Assembly (NCBI RefSeq): GCF_947623445.1
Contig: NC_135240.1
Location: forward strand, 3,286,001 to 3,350,000
From: Clavelina lepadiformis
Lineage: Eukaryota > Chordata > Ascidiacea > Aplousobranchia > Clavelinidae
DNA length: 64,000 bases
Reading direction: 5' to 3'
A model generated the notes under the pieces. It ran no database searches. It saw only the letters and a list, made by a program, of their open reading frames with translations, and was not told where the DNA came from. Of this stretch, positions 23,559 to 36,223 are shown in pieces; position 1 is the first letter of the stretch; the number at the start of each line of letters is the position of its first letter. The translations under genes were made by a program, and so were the position numbers.

Positions 23559-26500
23559 GTTAAGTCGCTATCGTAACAGTCCTGTTTTAATGCGGTCGGC
23601 ATTTATACCATCGCTGTTTGGAATGTCGCTCACTTGATTACGTCGCTATTATGAAGTCGCCATTATGACAGTCGCTGTTTTGACAGTGGCTATCCGGCCT
23701 GGATGCCATTAATTACGCAGTACATGGATGTATGTGTTTTTCTAACATTTCAGTCCTGGCGATCGCAGCCTGCTTCCGGCTATCCGAGCTCTTCTTCAAA
23801 CAATATCAGACATCAAACTCGTGCCACCCGATCCCAGGAATGGAAGAACTGCGCTCATGTTTGCGGTTGAAAAGGGAGAAGGTGGTTAAACTGATGTAAA
23901 CCTAAGCATGGGCAATGAGCATAAATCCCTAATCCTGTAACTGCCTGAGATTGTGGAATATAAAACCCAAATTCAGGACCATAATTATTCTGTTCCATCT
24001 TTCTGTTCCAGTCAATAGCCACTTTTACATACGATAAAAGCATTATTGTACAAAGGCTTCGACAAAGTTTTCTTTTATAGAAATTGACCTGGTGAATGCC
24101 TTGCTTGAGAAGCAAGCGTCATTGAAAGAATGTGATGCCCAGTGCAGGACACCTCTTCATCTTGCTGTCAATGCAAGTGGCCCATCATCTGCCCTCTTTG
24201 ACATTCCTGATCTGCTGATAGAGAAAGGCGCCAGTCTCACAGTTGCTGATAAATTTGGACGGGTTCCTCTTCATTACGCTTACGTGAAGATTGGCAATTA
24301 AGTTTAGCTTCTTAGACACTTGCATTATCTCATTTTATTTTCATGAGCAATAAATTTGTACAGGTCCGGTTGATAATGATATGATGAAATCATATGTATA
24401 ATGCATTAATGCTATTGCTAAACATGAGAGTTATGCATTCAAATACATCTCCATTGTGTAACATTAAATGAAGCAACAAGAGAAACTATTGTATTACGGT
24501 TGATAACAACGCATGTATTTACAGCAATGAGCATCTATGCCATTGAGCTTATTATTTCTCAGAGAATTGGTTACTTCGGAGAAAGGGTGTGATCCCATTG
24601 AACTCACGACACTGCTCACTTCAGGAATGTCCGGTGAGGAGGTGGACACCGCTGACGCTTCAGGTCGAACTCCTCTTCACGAAGCTGCTCGTCAAGGTAC
24701 GATGATATGCTGCATGCATCTCGTCGAGAGAGGGGCAAACATCAACAGACAAGATTCGGATTGCAACTCTCCAATGAGCCTCGCTGTCAAAGCCGGCCAT
24801 AACAGGTGAGGTTAAGTTCTTAAGCACTGGTCTTTTTCTATGAAGTCTATTGAAAACGTGATATTTTAAAGTAATTGTGCCATGTTGTGGAAAATTATTT
24901 GGTTGTCAGTTGTCGCATCATTCACTTTGCTGTTTTGCATTCACCGCTTAACTGGGTGTCTTGTTTTAAGCGAAATGTACTTCATGCGTATCTGATCAAA
25001 GTATTGTGAACTCTATGAACTCATGTTTAGATTTGCTTTTAAATCGAGGAAATGGTTGTTGTTTGTCTGTAAAAGCTGATGAGCACTAAAAGAATTCTTT
25101 GACATATTTTTCCAGTTGTGTGATGATGTTGATCCGGAAAGGTGCTAACGTCAACACAAACGTAATCACAATCCCACGTCCACTAAGTGGAGCTGATACC
25201 CAGGAAGAAACTTCCCACAGGAAATGGAGACTGAAGTCTGCTATTGCCCCGCCACCCAAGCCCACTTGTGAACCGGCTTTCAAGGTGAAACTACTTAATA
25301 AAACATTGCACCAAATTTTTGGGAAAATAACAACTGTAGAAGTGTTCATGTTGTATTGGACACTAACATGTATAAGGTCCTTTCCCAGAGTATAAGATTA
25401 CTAGACGTACAACGCGCAGAATATAGTGTTAATGTTCAATACAGTATGAAGATTTTTGCGCTTACTGTCTTTTTTGCCAAAATTTGCCCCATTCAATTCT
25501 CCCAAAGTTATACTTAATACATGTTAAGCTACAGGGGAGCTCTCAGCCATGCACATTCCAACCTTGTGTTTGTTACAGGTTGTTGTGGAGAAAGGCTGGC
25601 AAGGTGTTACTTATGTTATGCTGGATAGGCTTGAAGCTTGTGGAGTGAAGTATGCGTCAGCAGTAGAAGTGAGCACCAATTTACCATTAATGTTTAAATA
25701 ATAGTTTTATTTTTTAGTCTTTAATGTCTCATTAAATGTTACTTTTAAACTTCTGTTTTTATTTTGCATTGAATACCAACCACATCTGTCCACGACTTTG
25801 CGCCATTGTTTACATTTTCTTTGCAGTCGGCGATGCGAGCTCGAAAATACCAGGTCGTTTTATCTCTACTTCGCAAACAGAGAGTTTCTAGCAAGCTGTG
25901 TGAAAAGAATGACCTGAAGCAGAACCTTCTCCACGTTCTTGCAATAAATCGACCAACCAACACTGATGTTCAGATCAAGGTAGAAATGATTTTTAGATTT
26001 CCATTGCTCACCCTGCATCGGAGATGAAGAAAGTTGTCATGTTGAATTTAATTCCATGATAACTGATACAAATCTCCAATAGCAAATGTGACATATTAGA
26101 ACAAGGGCTATGGTGTAAGAAAACTTATAGCCACTACTCTTATGTCAACAAGCATATGTTGGGCGTAATAACCTTTGTTTCCTCTTAAGCATGGTTTCCT
26201 CTTAAGCATCGGTTCACACTAGTGTTCTTCAGGTGGCAAAAGTCTTAATTGAATGCGGTGTGCCAAGTTACACAACTGATGAGCGTGGATGCACACCATT
26301 TCATTATGCTGCTTTTACGAAGAACCTTACACTCATCAAGGTTTTCATTGGTATGCACTATGCAGTGTTAGTTACCGTGATGCCCTGTATTTTAAAGATA
26401 GCTAACCTTCACGGTCTCTCATTTATTTGTTTTGCAGAGCGAAATCCTTCTTCGTTCCGAGGCATGATCGCACTCACTGATTTGGCAGGTAGAAATGCTT

Positions 26501-28873
26501 TTGCCGCTCTGCTGTGGAACTCTGCAATTAATGATGACACAACTGCTAACATATTGAAGTAAGTCTTAAATTAAAATTGTAGAAAATTTAGTATTTTGTA
26601 GAAACTTTATTTCAAATTAAACTGTGCATGTATAACAGCTCGTAAATCAAAACATGCCATTTTAAACTTGTGTTTCTATCGACATTTCAAAGCAAAATTT
26701 ACCCGGTTCTCTTAGACTCTTCCTGGAGCATGATCGTGGAAGTGGAGCGATAAATTGAACTTGTCGATTCCCGATCCCACTCATCGAGGTTTCTTCTCCT
26801 GACTGCGATCCGGCTATTGTCGTGAACGATTACTTCAGCGGCGAAATCGAGAGCATCGTCATCAACCCACTGACAAGAGCCATTCAACTGAAAGCTCATC
26901 GGGTGAGGCGTCTTAGTGTCTGAAATGAAAACATTAACTTTTCATTTTTATTCCTATTTTTCTTATTTGTTTTAGTATTTATTTAACCATCTCATATGTT
27001 ATTGCAACAAAGTTTTTTCTGCCCATGTATTATGCGCTTCATGGTCAGTATTGGTTTTTTGTTTGCCGTTGCACACCTTCTTAACAATATGTTACATTGT
27101 TACTATCATGGTAATTTACTGTACAGGTGATTGACCTCCTGTTGGATTACAACGTTGACATCAATATTCAAGTCGATGGAATCAAGAATCAAACACCACT
27201 CATGCTGGCTGTACAACATGTGGGATTAGCTTACAGAATCTGATTATTGTCAATAATAAACATCTGTGGATGTATTTATCGACCAAGCATTGCTTTCTCA
27301 GTATTTTTTTTTCGATTTATGTAGTCAATGCAACAGTTAAATGTTGTTCATTGTTGTTAATTTTAGAATGATGAAGATGTCGTTAAAAAGTTGCTTAACC
27401 ACAAAACGCCAGTCTTGCTGTCAGCATTGGACAGTGACGACCGAACGGTCCTTCACCACGCTGCTAAACCAGTTGCTTACGGCTGCTGGGAAAACATAAC
27501 CAATTAACCATACTGAAGTAAGTCAGTAAGTGTGCTTGCTCAGGTCAAGGCTTCACCTTGATTCACCTTGCTTCAATTTATTAAAATTGCTGTTTCTCAG
27601 ACGAAATAGCTTTTTCATTGCTTTCTCAGGCTTCTCGTTGATCAAGGGGTGATCAAGGGATCCCCCAAGTTGGCAGATTCGGAGGCACCGCACTCTCGTA
27701 TGCTCTTGAAGGAGGATCTGGAAGAATGTCTGACGAATTACAAGCTGTCATGAACATCGATCGTGAAAAATGGGTCAGTTGCTCTTTTAGAATTGTTTGT
27801 CAGCCATTAATTTTCTATAATTTTGTGTAATTCCACATTTTCAAAGAACTTTTTGCCAAAATAGCACAGAAAATTTTTTTCTCCCATCATTCAGGTAAAG
27901 CCAAGCTGCATCACAGCAGAGGTGTCTGACAACATCATCTGGAGCACTTCAACTCCTAATTTTGAGGAAGATGCTGTCACCATCCTTAAGAGGTTTAGGA
28001 AAGATGAAATGAAGAATGATTCAGAGCAACCCACACCACATCCAGATCTTCTATCCGGTTTGAGAGAAGCAGGGTCAGTTGGTCAAACTTTGATCGGGGA
28101 GCGGGGTAATTGGCAGGCTTCCCTATTTAACACCCCCTCTAATGCCATCAAGGAATTTGCAAAGTACTTTAAACTGAAGACGATGGAGAGAGATCATGGC
28201 GAGAGAGAGATGGAGAGATGGAGAGAGATGGCACACAATTGCAAATCTTAAAATATTGCTATGTGTAGGTAGCAGCCTTGTTCTAACAGCTAACTAACTG
28301 AAAAATGACGAATTATCTTGTCATTAAGGTGGAGCAATATCTCTTGGAGAAAAAGTTAAAAATACAGATTTAACCGGTGTCACCAATACTTACAACGAGT
28401 ATGTCGTTTACAGCCCTGAACAGGTAACTATCTACATTATGCTTGCTGCAGTGTATTAAGCTTAGTAGCAATTTATTGCGATTTACACTACCACATCGAT
28501 TCATTTACATGATGCTGTGATTGAGTCAATTTTCATCCAAGTTTACATCCGATACTTGGTCAGATTCGATGTTGAAGATGATGAGAAGCAATCTTCATCC
28601 AGGAATGATCCATTTCCTGCACAAATCAGCTCTTCTAAGTCCACAAAATAGGCTTGCAATCTTGCTGCAGCGCCGTTTGGTATCGCATTTGGAATTTTGA
28701 TTTTTATTTCTAATTTCTATTTCTAATTTTGACGTTTTATTCCCAGTTTATGTACATAAGTTTTGTAGCGTTTTAACGAAACCTTCATGTGCTATAGTGA
28801 TGTATCATTCACACCAGAAACGGTTGAATGTTGAATCGGTCGGAACCAAATACAATCTCTCTCTCACTTCCAG

Positions 28874-29044
28874 GTGCTCAACTTGCACGGGAATGGTCTA
28901 GGCAAGTTGAAGGGAATCAACACGTTGTCGCAGTTGAAACGCTTGATTGTCAGTTTTAACGAGCTGAACAGACTGGACGACATTGCTTAGATGCCGCAAC
29001 TGGAGCAGGTTGATGCCAGTTTCAACAAAATCAACTCTTGCTGA
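28874..29044 (+). pseudogene. Leucine-rich-repeat exon, copy B
   Basis: Identical in reading to copy A, including the in-frame TAG in the middle. Confidence 0.55.
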
Positions 29045-31109
29045 CATTGTACTTCAGTTCGGTGCATACATAATTGCTTATATAAGTTATGAGATTTTAA
29101 TTGGGTCAATTCACTCACTGTGATGGGTAATTGGATGAATAACTGCCACTTGGGGCGGGGAAGCATCGTAAGCAGCATATTGCGTTCCTTGCCCTGTGAA
29201 AGATGAAATAAATGCAAGTATTTAATATAGATAATTAAAAGTCACATCTTTTTGTAATATGTTGGACATGGGGTCATTCCATGTCAAATCACCCAATGGG
29301 TTTAACCCCTACAGTCTTAGCATAATTAGCACAAATCTAAAATATTAGCTCAATCGGACCAGTGGTTTTGGAGATATAGGCCTTCGAATTTTCGAATTTT
29401 TGCAAAAACGGACGTGGCCGCCAAATTTTCGGCCCTGATATTTTGGTAACCGGTTGACCAATTTTGATGAAACTAGTGTCATTGGAAAGGTGATTTCACA
29501 AGGAATCCAAATCTGTCTTCTTTTCCTGATAAGAGCAAGTTAAATGCGTATGACCTTGTGGATCACGTGACCTTGAAATTAAATTAAGTGCAAATTATAC
29601 CCCAAGAGCCAAGATGTTACCTACAACATATAAAAAATCCCGAGATGTAATATTTTTGGTTTAATAATAAAATACATTTTAGTGGGCATGCCTGACCATA
29701 AAAGGACCATTTTGAACCTTCTAAATCTAATGCATTAATGCTGCTGCTATCCATCCATCTGCTGCTGCTACTAATTCTATGGATATGGCAGTTTTGTGTC
29801 GGATAGCGGGGATTCCGGTTGTTCGGGGTACGGATTAACGAGGTCCCACTGTATACGGTCTTTGAAATATTACTGGTAACCAACTATGAAATTTTAATGC
29901 AGCCGAAATTCGCTAAACGCTAGATGACGCAGCAGAGTTATTTTCATATACAGTACTGACAAATCTTGGCAGAGCTGTGAGAACGATAACTTGCGTTTAA
30001 AATGTCTATTATATAGAATAGATTGTTGCTAAAAATTTAGATTCTGACATTTCATATACGTAAACTCAAACGAATCTTGACATTTTCCAAAAATGTTTGA
30101 ATATCTATAATTATAATTATGAACAATAATCATATTCATATAACGCACCATCACCACGCACCGCACCACTTATGCTACTTGATGAATACTATACGGTGGA
30201 TTTTGAATAATATTATTTATATTTGTGCTTTAAAATCTAATGTGCTGCAACACTTTATTTTTCTGATAGTTAAGTTATAAACAGAATAATGGTTCCAACC
30301 TTTATGTTAAACTTCTGAGCAAGATTAGCATAGCGTACTAATATGTGTCTTGCATGCTCAAAAAATGGGTTCCAAATCATTTTCGTGGTACATGAGTCCG
30401 GCTTATTTTCAATATAAGTGCTGTCGGCATTTTGTGCGTAAAAGATAAGTTTTTGCCCATTTTCAAAATTTGGAGCTGAAAAAGTATTAACTGCAGTTGA
30501 ATAGTTGAGTCAGGTAATAAAGCATGTAATTATAACATATAATTATAGTTGTATAACTATACATTATCATTATCATATATAATCACAACTTAACTTCGTG
30601 AGAAGGTATCTTTGTTTTATTTCTTGTTATCGCTTATTAGCAATTTAATTGTTGTCGTAACTCGTAACTGTATGCTACGCCTACACATCGCGACATTTGT
30701 GCTTAGTCATTAAAAGTGACCTTGACGTTTGCACTTGCAGCGATGATTTATCCGAATCGTGGAGAATTTCACTTCAGTTTTGCACAAAATCGAAAATGAA
30801 AAAGTGAAACCTATATTATACAAGTACTGTACTGTACGGAACGTAAGTACTGTATTCCTATTAAGCTTACAAGTAGTTCTTATCAAGGTGTTAAGTAATA
30901 CAGTGCTTAGCATCAGTTCTTACTTGGGATTTTGAAATACGATATAAACCACTGTAAGCTACGTTACACATTCTAATAGTGGAACCAAACTGCAGATTTA
31001 CACAGATTTTAAAACATTTAATATTTGGTAACGAAATTTTTGCTGGATATTTCCTCCCGAACTTGTAATATTTAGCATTTGTTAAAAAGCGTTTGTTTTC
31101 TTTCTCCAG
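29045..31109. other. Noncoding part of block B
   Basis: Matches A up to about 30789 and D throughout. I see the same possible pogo-type end and no gene. The point where A leaves this sequence (19823 in A) marks the duplication breakpoint. Confidence 0.4.
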
Positions 31110-31207
31110 CCGCGGATGATTTTATCAAGAAGAACGGCCGACTGCTTACAGTAAACAGCGAATTTTATATGGCAAAATTGTGGACCGAATCCGGCGTATC
31201 GAAATAA
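31110..31207 (+). pseudogene. Orphan terminal exon, unknown protein, copy B
   Basis: Behind a strong acceptor (TTTGTTTTCTTTCTCCAG) a frame of 31 codons ends at TAA: starts ADDFIKKNGRLL and ends KLWTESGVSK. It looks like the last exon of some gene, but I do not recognise the family and find no upstream exons. Confidence 0.35.
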
Positions 31208-31777
31208 TCATATGAAGCAGTTGTTCGCACTGTCAGTGGTCATATTAGATGGATTCTACGTAACAGTAGTTTAAATAACAGATTTAGAAATGTCTGACTA
31301 AGCTGCAGCCGCTACTGTTAAAATGAAATCTGAAATGAACCCACAACAGTCAAACCTCAAAATTAAAAAAAAAACCTTACATTCAAAAAGGGCGCACAAA
31401 AAATATACTTCAACAAGCAAGGAATGGTGCATTTGAAAAAAATTCAATGAAAACAGTTTGCGGCCGGTAATCTACAAATCTACACACTTTGCAAGTGATG
31501 TGGACGCAATGCCATTACCATGATTGGATGTTCCAGTCGACAATTATGCATAAAGCTATTTGCACAGAGTTTTCTTGAGACAAATTTTCTTATTCTGCAG
31601 TCAGTAGGAGTCCTTAAATTCAAGTATAAGAGCAATATAGCAACAACGGTGCGTTATGAAGTGGAGTGAAAACCATTACCATATCACTGTTATTTTAGTA
31701 TGTTATTTAGTATTATTTTGATTTTATTGACAACAAATACCTGATTGTTTCATCACAAAAGCTCATTGTTTGAGCAG

Positions 31778-31866
31778 ATAATATTCAAGAACAAACGCGC
31801 GATTGTGAGGAGGAGGTCCAGATCCTGCTCAGATACGGACAACATTCCAACATCGTCGCTCTCGAG
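31778..31866 (+). pseudogene. RSK-type (RPS6KA) C-terminal kinase-domain exon, copy B
   Basis: Between the acceptor TTGTTTGAGCAG and the donor GAG/GTGAGT the frame reads DNIQEQTRDCEEEVQILLRY then GQHSNIVALE. This matches the stretch of the RSK C-terminal kinase domain around the alpha-C helix (EE-x-EILLRYGQHPNI). The conserved glutamate of alpha-C is inside it. No other kinase exon is visible around it, so it is a stray exon rather than a gene. It may have arrived with the segmental duplication from an RSK locus. Confidence 0.75.
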
Positions 31867-31916
31867 GTGAGTCCGGTGGGGTCTTCACTCTTCACTCATG
31901 TAGTCATCATCTACAC

Positions 31917-32375
31917 CAGGGCTTCTCAAACTATGGGTCGCGTAATGAAATTTTAGGGTCGTAATTTTAGTCTAGTGCCGGTAGGTTGTAGTCTTGCCAT
32001 GATGTCAATCTGAAGTGGCCAAGTTTTTCAAAAAATCACATGGAAATGACTGCATTTTAGGGCCGTTATGTAAGCGGTCCTTGATGACTTTACAACCAGC
32101 CCGGCCTGTGCACATGGAAAAGGGCTATTAAATATTTTTATTGTCATGTTAATAGGCTAATGTATTGGAAGAAGAAGTCAGAAGAACTTCCCACACTTTC
32201 TACTTTAGCCAAGGATTATTTGGGACTAACAGCAACATCAGCCCCGTCAGAAAGAATATTTTCAATTGCGGGTAACTTGTATACAGCAAGAAGAAATTTA
32301 CTGGGGCCAGAAACTTTTCGCACCCTAATGTTCATCAAATGCAATCCAACAGTTTTTGAGCAAGTGAAAATGTAA
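31917..32375 (+). mobile_element. hAT transposon remnant with C-terminal dimerisation domain, copy B
   Basis: Starts with CAGGGCTTCTCAAACTATGG, a hAT (Charlie/ZBED-type) terminal repeat, and then carries a frame at 32160-32375 with YWKKKSEELPTLSTLAKDYL, SAPSERIFSIAGN and a following RRNLL, the signature of the hAT C-terminal dimerisation domain. The rest of the transposase is deleted. I did not find the other end. Confidence 0.85.
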
Positions 32376-33785
32376 ATGCGAACCAAAATTTTTGTAATTT
32401 GTAGTTCTCAGTAGCTTCTTTCCTTTTGCATTTATTTTAATTTTACACACCTTATCGCTGACGCCTTACCGCTATCAGCTTTGTTTATTCGTTTGATTAC
32501 GTTTCATTGCCTGTCTTAATTGTAGCCTATTCGTTGTTAGTCTTTGCCAGTCGCTCAAACTTTTGGTTGTTAACAGTCGCTTAAAATTTTTTTCTGTGTT
32601 TGTATTTTTCAGTACTCATGATTAGGAATAGTTGAAATATTCGAAACAGAAGCTGTAGTTGTTTACGGAGGTCTGACTTTATGATATGTGCAACTCCTTG
32701 AATTTTTCTGTCTCAATCATTTAAAGATGACCTTGATAAATTTAGGATAACTCGGTACGCCTCATAGGCAGCGTGATATGCTTGCATTAGCTATCCGCCC
32801 TAAATCGATCTAACGTATCATGCCTTTTGTTGGCCTGTGTAATTAGTCTATCTTGTATTGTGGACGACGGAAAATGACGGCAGGAGAAATGGTGGTACTG
32901 GCAAGTTACGGAAATCAGTGTTTCCTTCCCAAACTGTAAAATATATGAATTTAAAACCCAAATCTTCTACTGTTTTTTTTTGAAAACGAATTGTTCTTTT
33001 GATTACGATCCTGCCTCTCTAAACGATTAACCAAATACTACCTGACGTCACCAACAGCAGGATGGTATACTGATAGACAACCACGTGACGTGAGGGGTTG
33101 TGACTTGTGACCATGTGCAGGGTGCTCGCAACCATGTGACATCACGGATAGCAGGTTGCTCATGAACACCAGCAGGCTGCCATTGGTGACGTCACAATCA
33201 GCATGTGCTCAGTTCTTAGAACTCCTAGTGAGATTATACCTATCTCAAGGCATAACTGTTTTCATTAAACAAAGGACATCACGTAGGCTTTTGACCTATA
33301 CAGGATATGTTTAGGCCAAGCGCCTTACCCTCACCTTATGTAATATAACACTATTTATTATAGAATCCATAGATGCTCAGAAGTCACTGCAAATTTGCGT
33401 ATGTCCTACCGCATGTTTTCTATACAAATTCTACCAACATACCACGTGACAAAAGGGATTACTCATTCGAACACGATTAGTCTTATAGCAATTTATAACT
33501 CGATACTAACTATAAACTTAATATTTTAGACTGTAAACCATTCCCATTAAACTGAAGTACTGTATATCAAAAAGACATCAATGTAATGATTCACGAAATT
33601 ATCACACGATTCTATGACATCACACTCACAAAGTAACACACGATCTGTAGGTATTCTCACTGACATTTCTGTGTCATCTTAAGCTCTATAAATCATTGCT
33701 CGAAACGATATCAACGAGAAGAAGCAAACAAAATAATTGTGAGGAGGATTTATGCCACTTCAGGCAAGCATGCCCTACAGACATA
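32376..33785. other. No gene seen; contains TGACGTCA and CACGTG palindromes
   Basis: Downstream of the RING gene stop and the hAT remnant. At 33040-33200 there is a stretch with loosely repeated ACCA-GTGAC text that includes two TGACGTCA palindromes and a CACGTG. These could be cAMP-response-type and E-box sites but may be chance in a degenerate repeat. Confidence 0.3.
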
Positions 33786-36223
33786 TTACGACCTGTAAGT
33801 ACGCATAGATTTTTCAATTTCAGCTCTGCATATCGGACACTTTCTGAGATATTTTTCGCACCCGGTACAGCTACAGAGGTGCCTGCATGGTATAAACAGT
33901 ACCTCAGCTGGTTGATCGAGGCAAATCTTGCATCTCTTCTCTTCCTGCAATTCGCGAATACATGCTTCCATTGATGGGGTTACGTCTATAAAGAAAAATT
34001 TAAAAGTTCCGTGAAAGATTTATTTAAAGATCTACGAAAAATTTGACTTTCCGTCCATTATCTAAATTCTAAAGCCTTGTCATGTCAACTTTAACTTAAC
34101 ACACATCTATCACCTTCTGGCAGTATCTTGCTGCTATCATGAGATAGATGTGGATGAAGATGAAAAATGAATTACTTGTTTATAATCAGTAATAACAGGA
34201 TTTTCAAGTAGATATCAGAACAATAGTAACAAGTTGTGTTTGATTTTTAAACGTTGCGCAGTTGTTTGATCTAGTTATGGTTGCGATCTGTGCGAATAAA
34301 TTATTTCCAGTGGTGTTTGGCGATCATTGCAAAACAAAGTAATTCAGTGTTCCTAAATCAGTTATTCTCATCTTTCGACGGCAGGTCAACTATGAACCCT
34401 GTGCACTAAACATCGTTTGAATTGAATCAATACAATTAGATACCAGAGAAAATATAATATAAGCCATGTACACATATAATATATACGTTCTGCGTGAAAG
34501 AATTGTTTATATTGCTGTTGGCAATCATATCACGTGTTTAATGAAGTGTTTGAGCGGTAAGGATTTCGTTGAAGTTACCTGGTCTCTTGACATTAGTTGG
34601 CACAAGAGATATTGCCACAGTTGTGCCGCTATTTTCCTCACTATCACTATCAGATGATCCTGTGAGATCTATGATTATGTTTTCAACTGAACCATACATC
34701 TCGTTTCCACTTTGAAGTCGTCGTCTGGAGAATTGTGGAAAAAAGGAAAATAAAACAATACAACGAATACATGAATTGCAAATTCTAACACATTTATGCA
34801 GGTCAGGTCGTGCACACAATATAGCTATCTATTTATAATCAGCAATAAACACAATATTGTGCACCTTTTTCCGAGACCGTTAATCTCTCTGCGTTCAAAT
34901 CCCATTCCCGATCCCATCGCTTCATTGGGCCGACTTCGTACGCGTTGCATTTCCACCTGGTTTATGAAATAAAGACAACAGTGCACCAACGAAACATTTC
35001 TTCGAAGGCTTTTTTTACAAATGCAAATCATACACAAATTGTTTGTAGAATAACAAATGATTTTTAACGGCAACAACATGAGCAACTACTGCACAGTCAT
35101 TTTGTACTGTATGTATTTACCAAAACTTACGATTGGGACATTTTTACGGCGGCGGTCCATAGAACCGGCCATCTCCTTTGCCTTGGCTTGATCAGCGTGA
35201 ACCTTGCCGCGTAGGTGTCTCACGAGGCCATTCCAAGAAGTCAGCCTCTTTTTGCAAAGTTTGCATGCAAAATCACCTTCCCCATTATTTTTTTTCTCGT
35301 GCACGAGTTTGCAATGGCGCGAGATACTCGAATTCATGACACCACAGTATCTAGGACAATTATTAACACCATCATCTCATTATTCTTAGACATGTTTCAC
35401 TTTTCTTCTCTTTTACACATAAAAACAAAAAACGGAATTGAAAAGCTGAGATTATTTTAAATTCTCTTCCATTCATATACTTGAAAGCTAGGCCGAAATT
35501 ATAGTACAACTTACGGACACTTTTTCTTGGGTCTAATCCGTTTCTTTTTCTCCGGTTTTACATTGTCTTCTTCTTCATCACCTTCCAATGTGTTATCCTG
35601 CAGAAATACGTCACAAACGTATGTTGCCTAAATGCAACAATTATGCAATGGATTTTTATGCTTGTCAAGGGTAAAGCACACCGTGAAAAGCCAAAACGTC
35701 CCGTCGAAATAAACAAACTTTTGCAAATATATCGGCAAATACAAATCACTGGCCCTAATTCAGATTTCTTACCCACAGCAAGGTCGGAGAAAATATTAAT
35801 ATATGACTTACGGTGTTTTAAGAACAGTCACAAACACTGGATTTATAGGTGTAATTTAGTTACAGTTACGTTTGTACAATTATGGTAATCACAATCACGG
35901 GTTCGTATCCTGCAGAAACATTTGCTGCCGTTTCGTTTGATTGAAATTGAGGTATGTTATTTAACACGCTGAGATCTATACAACAAATTACTTCAGGTCA
36001 AGTTGCAAGTCTAAACCTATGGAATCAATTTGGTGGGCCTGCTCGTAAGAATTAGTGGTAACAACCTGAATAATATCAAAATAAAAACTTATCTCTGAAG
36101 CCGTCTTACTTCAGAAGATCCGAAAGTAAAGTTATTTGACTCCGCTGGTCCATTGCCCGTGCCCACGACGCTGTTATCGTCGTAGTATTCTTCCTTTTTA
36201 TTTCCATCACCTTCTTGTTCTTG
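33786..36223 (-). CDS. C2H2 zinc finger, SUMO-interacting motif and IAP-type RING protein; likely E3 ubiquitin ligase
   Basis: Six minus-strand exons, 36223-36110, 35597-35515, 35350-35131, 34956-34865, 34724-34579 and 33985-33786, all with GT/AG borders and compatible phases, give 284 codons to the stop. In order: an acidic Gln/Glu-rich part; a basic stretch KKKRIRPKKK, a likely nuclear signal; a first C2H2 finger put together across a splice (CPYCGVMNSSISRHCKLVH); a second finger (CKLC...H-x5-H); a SUMO-interacting-motif-like run IIIDLTGSSDSDSEE; and at the C-terminus a C3HC4 RING of IAP type (CKIC, PCRHLCSCTGC, KCPICR). The RING recruits E2 enzymes; the SIM suggests SUMO-modified targets; fingers suggest DNA or nuclear binding. 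No BIR domain. The 5' end is not found; a possible extra 27-base exon lies near 36365-36391. Confidence 0.8.

Larger units (their letters stand above)
21687..23707 (-). mobile_element. Mutator-like element, copy B
   Basis: Same element, ends and 9-bp flanking duplication as in copy A, at offset 10966. Same intron of the ankyrin-PARP pseudogene. Confidence 0.88.
20846..28651 (+). pseudogene. Ankyrin-WGR-PARP pseudogene, copy B
   Basis: Copy of the A gene shifted by 10966 bases; every exon, splice site and defect listed for A is present, including the TGA (26756-26758), the 8-bp insertion, the frameshift and the lost PARP core. The last PARP strands and stop are at 28329-28651. The 5' ankyrin exon is fused to the transposon repeat at the same ATGA junction. 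I saw no base that would repair the frame. Confidence 0.8.
9155..30789. repeat. Tandem block duplication A/B, offset 10966
   Basis: 9155-19823 is repeated at 20103-30789 (offset 10948 before, 10966 after the 18-bp indel near 9375). Apart from that indel I noticed only isolated base changes. Confidence 0.92.

Noticed and set aside
33040..33200. TGACGTCA and CACGTG palindromes as a promoter
   Set aside because: They lie in loosely repeated text at the 3' side of the RING gene; no transcript start is visible.
33786..33971. RING gene as an IAP (BIRC) family apoptosis inhibitor
   Set aside because: Only the RING is IAP-like; no BIR domain is present and the upstream exons encode C2H2 fingers.
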